A stretch of 6,041 nt of DNA from CAZEJK01 sp964512045 (GCA_964512045.1 CAZEJK010000301.1:1-6041); one strand, 5' to 3'; shown: positions 1 to 6,041, counted from the first letter of the stretch. Translations and numbers: made by a program. Notes: a model not told the origin generated them from the letters alone.

Positions 1-3000
1 CGGCGGACGGTGCTCGCCAACCGCGAGCGGTACCCTGCGACGGCCCGCCTGTACACGCTCCTTCTGGCCGGCGAGATCGGCTACCAACCACTCACCACGG
101 CCGAGCGAGGACCCCACATTCTCGGGCTCCGGCTGCCGGTGCAGCTGGCCGATGAGAGCTTCGTCAACTACGACTTCCCCCGGGTCGTCGTGCTCCAGCG
201 CCTCGCCGAGCTCGACGTGGACGCGGTGATCTCTCGCCTGGAGCGGCCGCTGCCGTGGCTGGAGGAGCTCGGCCCGGCGGCGGTGGAGCGTCGGTTGGTG
301 GATCCGCTACCGAAGATCCAGCCGGCTCCGTCCGCCCTCCGGCAGCTCCTGGACCTGACAGTCTGGATCGTGGTGCTGCTTGCCATCGGCGCCGCTGCCT
401 GGGTCCTCCTGCTGCCGCTGCTGGCAAGCTTGCCCGATGCCGGCGCCGGTCTGGCGCTGACCACCGGCTGGATCGGGTTCTCGTGGCTGGTGTGGTTCGG
501 ATCCGAGCTCGGGGTCTGGAAGGTCTCCGCCGTCACCGTCTCGATCCTCCTGCTGGCGGCCATGGCGGGAGCCGGGATCGTCGCGTGGCGGCGCCGGTGC
601 ACCGTCCTGCGGGTTGCACGCCGGAGCTGGCCCGCGATCGCCCGGGTAGCGGTCGTCACCGGCGTCGTGCTCGCGCTGTTCCTGGGGCTGCGGCTGATTC
701 AGCCGGCGGTGTTCTGGGGCGAGAAGCCGATGGACTTCTCGTTTCTGAACGCGTTCGTGACAGCCTCCGAGTGGCCCCCCGGCGAGCCGTGGATGGCCGG
801 GATGCCCCTGAACTACTACTACTTCGGCGAGGTGCTCGCCGCCACGCCGATCCTCGCCTCCGGCGCCAGTGCCGGGGTCGGGTACAACCTGGCGGCCGCC
901 ACCGTACCAGCGATGGCCGCCGCGGCACTGGCGACACTCTCGCTGGCGTGGGCCCGGCGGCGCACGCTCCTGTCTGCTGCCCTCGCTCCCGGGCTGGCGC
1001 TCCTGATCGGGAACCTGTCGTGGCCGTTATGGCTCGCGCTCGCCTCGGAGAAGGGATGGGGGTGGTTCGACCTCTGGTGGGCCACATCGCGCGTCATTCC
1101 GGGGTTCGCCATCGACGAGTACCCCCTCTGGACCGCCAGCTTCGCTGACCTGCACGCGCACCTGCTGGCGCTACCGGTGGTGGTGGTGGTTCTCGCCTGG
1201 GGATGGTGGACTCTTCGACTCCGAAACCGGCGCTGGTGGACCTCCGCGGCGATCTGCGGCGTTGCAGCCGGTGTCGCAGCCGCCACCAACCCGTGGGACG
1301 TGGTCACCCTGTCGGCGACGTTCGCGTGCGTGGTGCTGCTCGCCAGCCGGCAGAGACTGCGATGCCTTCTCCGACTCGGCCTGGCTGCCGCCGTGGCCGC
1401 CGTGGCCGCCGGTCCGTTCTTGGTCGAGCTGGCGCGGTGGCTACGCGCCGGTATCGGCGGCGGCTCGGTGGTGCTGAACGTAGCCGGCTTCGCACCGGCG
1501 TGGGCGGTGCTACTGCACTTCGGTGTGTTCCTGATCCCACTGTCGGTGCTGGCGGCTGGCGTCGCCGGGCGCCGCCGACCGCTTCGCACGCTGGCCGCAG
1601 TCATCGCTGCGGTCGCAGCTGGCCCGCTACTGCTCATCCCTGTCGCGTCCGTTCTCGCCGGCAAAGGGCTTCCTCCCGCCGAGCTCTGGCTCCAGCTGTG
1701 GCTACCGTTTGCCGACATCAACGAGACCCTTGGCCACCTCTCGCTTGGCAGCGGGGACGGCGCCGTCTTCGAACGGCTCCTCACCTTTCCGGCCTCTGCC
1801 GTCCTTCTCGGCATCGCCGGGCTTGCTGCCGCCGCCCTCTACCGGGCGCGTTCCCCGTTCGCACGGCTCGGCTGGAGCCTCACCCTCACCGCCAGCGGTA
1901 TCGCGGCGGCGTGCGAGTGGCTCACCCTCATCGACCGGATGAACACGGTCTTCAAGGTGTACAACACCCTGTGGGTGATCCTCGCCCTTGCCCTGACGCT
2001 CTTTCTGCTCCGCACCGAAGGTCGCCGCCAACGGGTCGTCGCTGTGGTCGCCGTCCCGCTCATCGCCATCGGCGCCGGTGTCATCCCGCTCACTGTCGCC
2101 CAGGCGTGGGCCACGCCGCGGATCGAGTCCCCACGACCGACCCTTGACGGACAGGCGTACCTCGACGCGGCCCGTCCGGAGACGTGGCGGATCGTCCGCT
2201 ACCTCACCGCGACGGCCGAGCCAGGGGACGTGGTCGCCGAGGCCGCGGGCTCCAGCTACGGGCCGTACACGAGGATCACCATGCACACGGGCCTACCGAT
2301 CGTGGTCGGATGGCAGTGGCACCTGCAGCAGCGGGGACAGCCGGTCGAGGAGATCCGCGCGCGCTTCGCCGACCTGGAGACGCTCTACCGCGACGGAACG
2401 CCGCAGCAGCGCCGGACGATTCTCGATCGCTACCGTATCCGCTGGCTCGTCGTTGGCGATCTGGAGCGTCGAACCTACACCATCGGCGCCGCCTCCGACA
2501 CGTTCGAGGAGATTCCGGGGGTCACCGCCGCGCTCTGGGACCCGAACGGCCGGCCGCTGGTCTACCACGTACAGCCCTCCTCGGTCGCGGGTCACCAGAC
2601 CTCGGAACGACCTGCTGCAGACGCCGAGCTGCCCGCGGACGTGGCGCCTTTGACCACGTTACCGGCGCCGCCACAACCTCGAGTGCGGGCGCTGAGCATC
2701 AACGATGAGGACGGCGGCGTGATCGTGTTGGCGGACGGCTCGGTGGCGCTCGCCGGGCTCGGCGGCCGCCTCGAGCGGGTCGGCGCCGCACCGTGCGACG
2801 TGATCGCCGGCGCGCACTACGCCTCGGAGGCCTGGGTGCTCTGCCGCGGCGGAGGCCTCCTGCGCTGGGCCGAGGGCCGGCGCTGGCGGAGGTCGGGGCA
2901 CGTGGACGACGCCACCGGGCTCGCCGCCAACGGCCGGCTGTGGGCGTGGGGTCCGAGCGGCGCCTGGAGCAGCAACGACGGCCGCCGATGGCAGCCGCTC

Positions 3001-4107
3001 AGCACGGCGCCGATCCGTGACCTCGCGAGCAGCTCAGAAGGCACCGTGCTGCTCACCCAGGACGAGACGCTGGTTCGTTTCGATGACCTGGCTGTGCCGA
3101 CGCCGCCGGTCCCTCTGGCTCGGATCGCGTGGAGCGGAGGCGCCCTGTGGGCTGTGGATCAGCGCGGCGCTCTGTGGCGCAGTGGCGGCGGAATGCTGCC
3201 GTGGCGCGTCCCGCATCCCGATCTGACCGGTGTCGCAGCGATCGCTGGCTCCGAGCGGCGACTGTGGTTGGTGACTCGAGATGGCGTCCTCGCCGAGATC
3301 CAGACGCCGCCTCCAGTGAGCCCGTTCCGCACGACCGACAGCGACGCCCTCGGATCGTTCCGGGAGCCTCGGGCGATCGCGATGGCGCCAGAAGGCTGGA
3401 TGGCGGTGGCTGACACTCGTCACTACCGGATCCAGTTTCTGGGCGCAGATGGATCGCCGTTGGGGGCGTTCGGACATCAGGGCACTGCACTGGGCGAGCT
3501 CGAGGACCCCGCCGGCGTGGCCATATCGGCGGACGGCAGAGTGGCGATCGCCGACACCTGGAACGGTCGTGTCCAGATCCTGGAGCCGGACGGCTCGGTC
3601 GCCCTGGTCGACGCGAGCCTGTACGGCCCTCGGGCCGTGCTGTGGAGCCCGGACGGTGCGCTGCTCATCGCGGACACCGGGAACTCGAGGGTGCTCCGCT
3701 GTCCTCCAGGCAGCCTCCGTGCAGAGCCGTTCGCGGACACCGGCGGCCGTCCGATGGGCATGGCGTGGACCCGAGAGCACCTCGCGGTGGCAGTGCCGGA
3801 TCGGGAGGAGGTCGTCGTCTTCGACGCCTCCGGCCGAGAGGTCTCGACGGCTGCGCTGCCTGCGTGGGCGGAGCCCGAGTCGCAGGAGGCGTTTCTCGCC
3901 AGCCGCTCCGATGGCACCCTGCTGGCCACCGCGCCGGGACCCGGCGAGCTCTGGCTGCTGGACCCCTTCAGCGACGGCTCGGCGCGTCTTCTGGCCAGCG
4001 GCCTCAACGGGCTCACAGGCGTGGCGGTGCTCGACGATCGTACCGCCATCGGCGCTCTCACCTGGGACCACCGGCTGGTGCGGCTACGGATCGCACCATC
4101 GGAGTAA
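1..4107 (+). CDS. DUF2298 (Chlor_Arch_YYY) membrane protein with glycosyltransferase-like N-terminal tail and C-terminal double beta-propeller; 5' end outside window
   Basis: The frame is open to the left edge. The GTG at 10 would give 1365 residues, but I do not believe it is the start, because residues 1-75 read like the tail of a PMT/GT39-type glycosyltransferase (NRERYPATARLY, GEIGY, DESFVNYDFPRV). Residue numbers count from that GTG. Hydrophobic helices begin near 112. The DUF2298 signature follows: EKPMDFSFLNAF from 238, NYYYFGE from 268, DEYPLW then DLHAH near 369-384, NPWD, DRMNTVFK from 642, TLDG at 711-714, and a soluble part to about 850 (GLPIVVGW, YRIRWLVVGDLE). A Pro/Ala linker (about 855-892) leads to propeller repeats; NHL-type blades carry VADTRHYR, IADTWNGR and IADTGNSR near 1135, 1182 and 1222. 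The family is poorly characterised; its association with lipid-linked sugar transferases suggests envelope glycan assembly (inference). The missing N-terminus may hold the catalytic transferase domain. Confidence 0.9.
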   Translation, partial: RRTVLANRERYPATARLYTLLLAGEIGYQPLTTAERGPHILGLRLPVQLADESFVNYDFPRVVVLQRLAELDVDAVISRLERPLPWLEELGPAAVERRLVDPLPKIQPAPSALRQLLDLTVWIVVLLAIGAAAWVLLLPLLASLPDAGAGLALTTGWIGFSWLVWFGSELGVWKVSAVTVSILLLAAMAGAGIVAWRRRCTVLRVARRSWPAIARVAVVTGVVLALFLGLRLIQPAVFWGEKPMDFSFLNAFVTASEWPPGEPWMAGMPLNYYYFGEVLAATPILASGASAGVGYNLAAATVPAMAAAALATLSLAWARRRTLLSAALAPGLALLIGNLSWPLWLALASEKGWGWFDLWWATSRVIPGFAIDEYPLWTASFADLHAHLLALPVVVVVLAWGWWTLRLRNRRWWTSAAICGVAAGVAAATNPWDVVTLSATFACVVLLASRQRLRCLLRLGLAAAVAAVAAGPFLVELARWLRAGIGGGSVVLNVAGFAPAWAVLLHFGVFLIPLSVLAAGVAGRRRPLRTLAAVIAAVAAGPLLLIPVASVLAGKGLPPAELWLQLWLPFADINETLGHLSLGSGDGAVFERLLTFPASAVLLGIAGLAAAALYRARSPFARLGWSLTLTASGIAAACEWLTLIDRMNTVFKVYNTLWVILALALTLFLLRTEGRRQRVVAVVAVPLIAIGAGVIPLTVAQAWATPRIESPRPTLDGQAYLDAARPETWRIVRYLTATAEPGDVVAEAAGSSYGPYTRITMHTGLPIVVGWQWHLQQRGQPVEEIRARFADLETLYRDGTPQQRRTILDRYRIRWLVVGDLERRTYTIGAASDTFEEIPGVTAALWDPNGRPLVYHVQPSSVAGHQTSERPAADAELPADVAPLTTLPAPPQPRVRALSINDEDGGVIVLADGSVALAGLGGRLERVGAAPCDVIAGAHYASEAWVLCRGGGLLRWAEGRRWRRSGHVDDATGLAANGRLWAWGPSGAWSSNDGRRWQPLSTAPIRDLASSSEGTVLLTQDETLVRFDDLAVPTPPVPLARIAWSGGALWAVDQRGALWRSGGGMLPWRVPHPDLTGVAAIAGSERRLWLVTRDGVLAEIQTPPPVSPFRTTDSDALGSFREPRAIAMAPEGWMAVADTRHYRIQFLGADGSPLGAFGHQGTALGELEDPAGVAISADGRVAIADTWNGRVQILEPDGSVALVDASLYGPRAVLWSPDGALLIADTGNSRVLRCPPGSLRAEPFADTGGRPMGMAWTREHLAVAVPDREEVVVFDASGREVSTAALPAWAEPESQEAFLASRSDGTLLATAPGPGELWLLDPFSDGSARLLASGLNGLTGVAVLDDRTAIGALTWDHRLVRLRIAPSE
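4101..4104 (+). promoter_or_regulatory. Shine-Dalgarno of tlyA, inside the end of the upstream gene
   Basis: GGAG lies six bases before the GTG at 4111 and overlaps the final Glu codon of the upstream gene, whose TAA is at 4105-4107. The position supports GTG as the true tlyA start and suggests that ribosomes finishing the membrane protein gene initiate tlyA (translational coupling, inferred). Confidence 0.7.
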
Positions 4108-4110
4108 AAC

Positions 4111-4860
4111 GTGGCCCGTGGGACACGGCTCGACGTGCGCCTCGTGGCGGACGGTCTGGCGCCCACGCGCAGCCGCGCGCAGTCGCTGATCATGGCCGGC
4201 AAGGTCCGGGTGGACGGCCGTACGGTGACCAAGGCTGGAACCGCTGTCCCGGAGGACGCAGCCGTCGAGCTCGTCGCGCCGGACCACCCGTACGCCTCCC
4301 GTGGAGCGCTCAAGCTCGAGGCCGCCCTCGATCGCTTCTCGATCGCCGTGGACGGCTCGAGCTGCCTCGATGTCGGCGCCTCCACCGGCGGGTTCACCGA
4401 CCTGCTCCTGGCGCGCGGTGCGCGCCGGGTGATCGCTCTCGATGTGGGCCGAGGTCAGCTCGACTGGCGACTGCGGACCGATCCGCGGGTGACCGTGCTC
4501 GAGGGTGTGAACGCCCGCCACCTTGGCGCTGACGACCTGCCATGGCCCGTCGACCTGGCCACCATTGACGTGTCGTTCATCTCGCTGCGCCTGGTGGTTC
4601 CGGCCGTCCGCCCGCACGTGCGTCCGGGCGGCGCCCTGATCTGCCTGGTCAAGCCGCAGTTCGAGGCGGGCCGCGACCAGGTGGCCTCGGGCGGCGTGGT
4701 CCGCGACACGGAGGTGCGGGAGCGGGTCGTCACGGACACGATCGGGGCGATCGCCAGCATGGGTTGGATCCTGATCGGCCGGATCGCCTCGCCGGTCCGC
4801 GGCCCCAAGGGCAACCTGGAGGAGCTGGCAGTGTTCTCGCGTTGCGAGCGGTCAGGGTAG
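4111..4860 (+). CDS. tlyA: TlyA family rRNA 2'-O-methyltransferase (S4 + FtsJ/RrmJ domains)
   Basis: The 249-residue product has the TlyA layout. An N-terminal S4 RNA-binding domain (about 5-60; RLDVRLVADGLAPTRSRAQ, then AGKVRVDG) is followed by the linker and RGALKLEAAL. The Rossmann methyltransferase fold has the SAM-binding motif DVGASTGGFTD at 87-97. The K-D-K-E set of FtsJ-like 2'-O-methyltransferases can be placed at K68, D153 (IDVSFISL), K181 (LVKPQFEAG) and E237 or E238 (GPKGNLEEL). The family methylates C1920 of 23S rRNA, and some members also C1409 of 16S rRNA, which sensitises cells to capreomycin and viomycin. The protein stops soon after the catalytic core, without the longer tail of Mycobacterium TlyA, so the 23S-only type is more likely (inference). 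GTG at 4111 is chosen for its GGAG site and because VARGTRLDVRLV matches the usual family start. 'Hemolysin', an older label for the family, is probably misleading. Confidence 0.95.
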   Translation: MARGTRLDVRLVADGLAPTRSRAQSLIMAGKVRVDGRTVTKAGTAVPEDAAVELVAPDHPYASRGALKLEAALDRFSIAVDGSSCLDVGASTGGFTDLLLARGARRVIALDVGRGQLDWRLRTDPRVTVLEGVNARHLGADDLPWPVDLATIDVSFISLRLVVPAVRPHVRPGGALICLVKPQFEAGRDQVASGGVVRDTEVRERVVTDTIGAIASMGWILIGRIASPVRGPKGNLEELAVFSRCERSG

Positions 4861-4862
4861 GA
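4859..4862 (+). promoter_or_regulatory. Shine-Dalgarno of the thiamine pyrophosphokinase gene
   Basis: AGGA begins inside the TAG stop of tlyA (4858-4860) and ends seven bases before the ATG at 4870. This supports that start and again suggests coupled translation with the gene upstream. Confidence 0.6.
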
Positions 4863-4869
4863 TCGCGGT

Positions 4870-5505
4870 ATGGAGCAGACTGCGGTGCTCGTGGCCAACG
4901 GCCCGGTCGTCTGGAGCACGGCTCTCCGCCGGCTGGTGGGCTCGGCGGTCGAGGTCGTGGCGGCGGACGGCGGAGCGAACCATCTCCTCGAGATCGACCT
5001 GCGCCCACGCGCTGTGATCGGTGACCTGGACTCGATGACGGCCGCCGCGCGCCGCTGGGTCGGCGAGGAGCGGATCGTGCACCGGCCCGACCAGGAGCAC
5101 ACCGACCTCGACAAGGCGCTGGAGTGGATGTTCGAGGAGGCCGGGATCACCACCGTCAGCGTCCTCGGAGCCCTCGGCGGGCGGATCGACCACGCGGTCG
5201 CCAACCTGGGTCTCCTCGCCCGGCACGCCAGAGGCGAGCGGCTCACGTTCCGGGACGAGCACACCTTCGTCGTGGCCGTCACCGGTCACGGCGAGCTGGT
5301 CTCCAGGCCCGACGAGACCTGGTCGTTCGTGACGTTCGACCCATCAGTGCGCGTCACCGTCCGCGGCGTTCAGTGGGAGGTCGTCGCCGGCGACCTCGCG
5401 ACCCACACCACGCCCTCGGTGTCGAACCGCGCCACCGGCTCGCGGGTCACCATCGACGCCGATGGTGGAGCGGTCCTCGCGTTCCGCACGCTGCAGCCCG
5501 GCTGA
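4870..5505 (+). CDS. thiN: Thiamine pyrophosphokinase (thiamine diphosphokinase, EC 2.7.6.2)
   Basis: The 211-residue product, close to the usual bacterial size, should transfer pyrophosphate from ATP to thiamine, giving the cofactor thiamine diphosphate in the cytoplasm. The catalytic N-terminal half shows the family motifs in order: VANGP near the start, AADGGAN at 31-37, GDLDS at 51-55, DQEHTDLDKAL at 74-84 and GALGGRIDHAVANL from 100. The C-terminal half is the all-beta thiamine-binding domain, with SVSNRATG near 183-190 (the conserved Ser-Asn) and a final DGGAVLAFRT strand. ATG at 4870 has an AGGA site and gives a normal N-terminus, MEQTAVLVANGP. It lies nine bases after tlyA and is probably in the same transcript. 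No TPP riboswitch is visible, as the upstream DNA is coding. SteA-type proteins share part of this fold, but the complete motif set and length favour a true kinase. The symbol follows the Bacillus subtilis enzyme. Confidence 0.93.
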   Translation: MEQTAVLVANGPVVWSTALRRLVGSAVEVVAADGGANHLLEIDLRPRAVIGDLDSMTAAARRWVGEERIVHRPDQEHTDLDKALEWMFEEAGITTVSVLGALGGRIDHAVANLGLLARHARGERLTFRDEHTFVVAVTGHGELVSRPDETWSFVTFDPSVRVTVRGVQWEVVAGDLATHTTPSVSNRATGSRVTIDADGGAVLAFRTLQPG

Positions 5506-5640
5506 GTGCTCGGCAGGACCCTGGACATCACCCACAACGTCATCTCGACCGAGCTGTCGCGGGTCATCTGCGTGTCGGCAGCAGACGGCTCTGTTGTAGC
5601 GGCGGAGCACCTGGCGAGCGGAGAGATCCCGTCGGAGCAC
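5506..5640 (+). other. Short stretch after the kinase gene; doubtful start of a coding region
   Basis: A GTG follows the TGA of the kinase gene directly, and its frame has no stop to the window end (178 codons). The first 45 codons keep mostly G/C third positions and begin VLGRTLDITHNVIS, with VVAAEHLASGEIP further on. After about 5640 the frame becomes Pro/Arg/Gly-rich, follows the repeats below and loses the third-position bias. There is no good ribosome binding site and I recognise no family. Long open frames arise easily at this GC content. It may be an eroded gene end or plain 3' flank. I see no hairpin with a T-tract that would serve as a terminator. Confidence 0.2.
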
Positions 5641-5642
5641 CT

Positions 5643-5712
5643 CCGGCCTTCCGGTTCCGGTCCCGGTCGCCGGTCAACGGCCCCGGACCCGGCAGCCGGT
5701 AGCCGGCCCCGG
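5643..5712. repeat. CCGG-rich degenerate short-period repeat
   Basis: Ten CCGG tetranucleotides occur in 70 bases (starting at 5643, 5651, 5657, 5663, 5670, 5683, 5689, 5696, 5703 and 5709), mostly spaced 6-8 bases apart. The stretch marks an abrupt change from coding-like sequence and merges into the left arm of the inverted repeat at 5679-5896. Confidence 0.7.
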
Positions 5713-5896
5713 ATAATGGCCGTGCAGGAGCCGAGGAGCGTGCAGGTCGACCCGACAGCGGCAGCGCGTTCGGGGAGGCCAGATGCGCACTCGAGAGACG
5801 CTGCTGCGGCAACCAGAGCGGCTTCAGGTCTACCCGATGGTCGGGGCTTCAGAGCTCCGGGGCCGGCATCCGGCTGCCGGGTCGGGGACCGGGGCC
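5679..5896. repeat. Long imperfect inverted repeat with a hairpin in each arm
   Basis: Positions 5686-5712 match the reverse complement of 5857-5883 at 25 of 27 positions; the only differences are the adjacent bases TA against AT. After a gap of about six bases the match resumes outward as GGCCCCGG (5679-5686) against CCGGGGCC (5889-5896). Each arm contains its own small hairpin, GCCGG-TAG-CCGGC (5695-5707) and GCCGG-CAT-CCGGC (5862-5874), and the differing bases fall in these loops. The 144-base spacer (5713-5856) has no recognisable gene. The layout fits a non-autonomous palindromic element of MITE or REPIN type, or two REP-like units inserted in opposite orientation. No target-site duplication is clear. 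Confidence 0.75.
5833..5845. repeat. Small hairpin between two copies of GGCTTCAG
   Basis: CCCGA-TGG-TCGGG forms a five-pair stem with a three-base loop inside the spacer of the long inverted repeat. Direct repeats of GGCTTCAG flank it at 5820-5827 and 5845-5852. The geometry resembles the neighbouring hairpins, but the stem is short and could be chance in such GC-rich DNA. Confidence 0.35.
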
Positions 5897-5942
5897 AGTA
5901 CCAACGCCGGGGAGGCTGCGTTGCGTGGCTCGTGAACGCGGA

Positions 5943-5957
5943 CCCTCCCACCCTCCC
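5943..5957 (-). other. Perfect G-quadruplex motif on the minus strand
   Basis: The plus strand reads CCCTCCCACCCTCCC, so the minus strand has four GGG runs separated by single bases (A, T, A). Four G-triplets with one-base loops are known to give very stable parallel quadruplexes. It abuts the left hairpin stem directly at 5958. Confidence 0.75.
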
Positions 5958-6028
5958 GCCGGCGAGACGCCGGCTGCCACAATCGAAGAGCAGCCAGTCC
6001 GGTTGTAGTGGCCCGCGTCTCGCGGGCC

Positions 6029-6041
6029 GGGTGGGTGGGTG
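6029..6041 (+). other. G-run motif at the right edge, mirror of the left G-quadruplex, truncated
   Basis: GGG-T-GGG-T-GGG-T-G runs into the window end directly after the right hairpin. Three G-triplets are visible and a fourth would need the next two bases to be G. It occupies the place equivalent to the minus-strand motif at 5943-5957, so the two hairpins appear bracketed by G-rich strands of opposite polarity. Confidence 0.5.

Larger units (their letters stand above)
5943..6041. repeat. Inverted pair of REP-like hairpins (candidate REPIN); right end cut by window
   Basis: Left hairpin: GCCGGCG-AGA-CGCCGGC (5958-5974, seven perfect pairs). Right hairpin: GGCCCGCG-TCT-CGCGGGCC (6010-6028, eight perfect pairs). 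Read on opposite strands, the two share TTGT, then nine bases, then CGTCTCG, and then G-rich flanks. The outer stem bases differ but remain paired in both, while the loop and closing pairs are unchanged, which suggests the structure itself is maintained. A 20-base spacer (5983-6002) separates the units. Opposed hairpins of about 25-40 bases with a short spacer are the arrangement of REPINs, which are moved by RAYT (TnpA-REP) transposases; none is encoded here. It could instead act as an mRNA 3'-end stabiliser or a gyrase/IHF-type site. Confidence 0.7.

Noticed and set aside
10..12. GTG as the start of the large membrane protein gene
   Set aside because: The frame is open to the window edge and the following residues resemble the interior of a transferase-type protein, so the gene is better treated as cut at its 5' end.
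1384..1412. Short tandem GCCGCCGTGGCC-type repeats
   Set aside because: They encode an Ala/Val-rich membrane helix (AAAVAAVAAGP) in frame and are explained by protein composition.
3034..4071. 345-codon open frame on the minus strand
   Set aside because: It lies wholly antisense to the NHL-propeller coding region, is Arg/Gln/Ala-rich with no motif, and is typical of shadow frames in GC-rich genes.
3449..4189. 246-codon plus-strand frame overlapping the end of the membrane gene and the start of tlyA
   Set aside because: It is Arg/Ser/Trp/Pro-rich without any domain, and both overlapped genes have clear family motifs in their own frames.
4830..4870. TPP riboswitch (THI box) before the thiamine pyrophosphokinase gene
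   Set aside because: Only nine bases separate it from tlyA and no THI-box consensus is visible.
5370..5951. 193-codon minus-strand frame across the kinase end and the repeats
   Set aside because: Half is antisense to a well-supported gene and the rest is a translation of palindromic repeats; there is no recognisable domain or RBS.
5943..6041. Rho-independent terminator for the operon
   Set aside because: The hairpins are GC-rich but neither is followed by a T-tract on either strand, and they lie more than 430 bases after the last supported stop codon.
5640..6041. CRISPR array
   Set aside because: The repeats are palindromic, in mixed orientation, diverged and irregularly spaced, with no regular spacers.

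Overview
The window comes from a GC-rich bacterial chromosome, roughly two-thirds or more G+C by eye, with strong G/C preference at third codon positions. A DUF2298 'YYY' membrane protein next to a TlyA methyltransferase fits a high-GC Actinobacteriota or Chloroflexota member, probably environmental. No phylogenetic marker here settles the lineage. Nothing suggests phage or plasmid.

Layout: three genes lie head to tail on the plus strand and fill positions 1-5505. The first (1-4107) enters from beyond the left edge. It is a very large membrane protein: about 95 residues that look like the tail of a PMT/GT39-type glycosyltransferase, then a complete DUF2298 multi-pass domain, a short Pro/Ala linker, and about 470 residues of beta-propeller that appear to form two sets of six blades, the second of NHL type. 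Next, after 3 bases, is tlyA (4111-4860), an S4-domain rRNA 2'-O-methyltransferase. After 9 more bases comes thiamine pyrophosphokinase (4870-5505). The Shine-Dalgarno sequences of genes 2 and 3 overlap the ends of the genes before them, so the three are probably co-transcribed and translationally coupled. Their functions (envelope glycan assembly, ribosome modification, thiamine diphosphate synthesis) are not linked in an obvious way, so this looks like a housekeeping run rather than a dedicated pathway.

The last 536 bases (5506-6041) hold no gene I can support, but they are structured. A CCGG-rich stretch (5643-5712) runs into one arm of a long inverted repeat (25 of 27 positions matching, arms 5686-5712 and 5857-5883). 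Sixty bases further on is a second inverted pair of hairpins (5943-6041) that share the core GCG-TCT-CGC but have different, still paired, stems. The left edge of this second pair is a perfect minus-strand G-quadruplex motif, and its right edge begins a matching plus-strand G-run motif cut by the window end. The four hairpins share sequence and look like a REP/REPIN-like family of palindromes. This is the least ordinary part of the window. No transposase is visible that could mobilise it.
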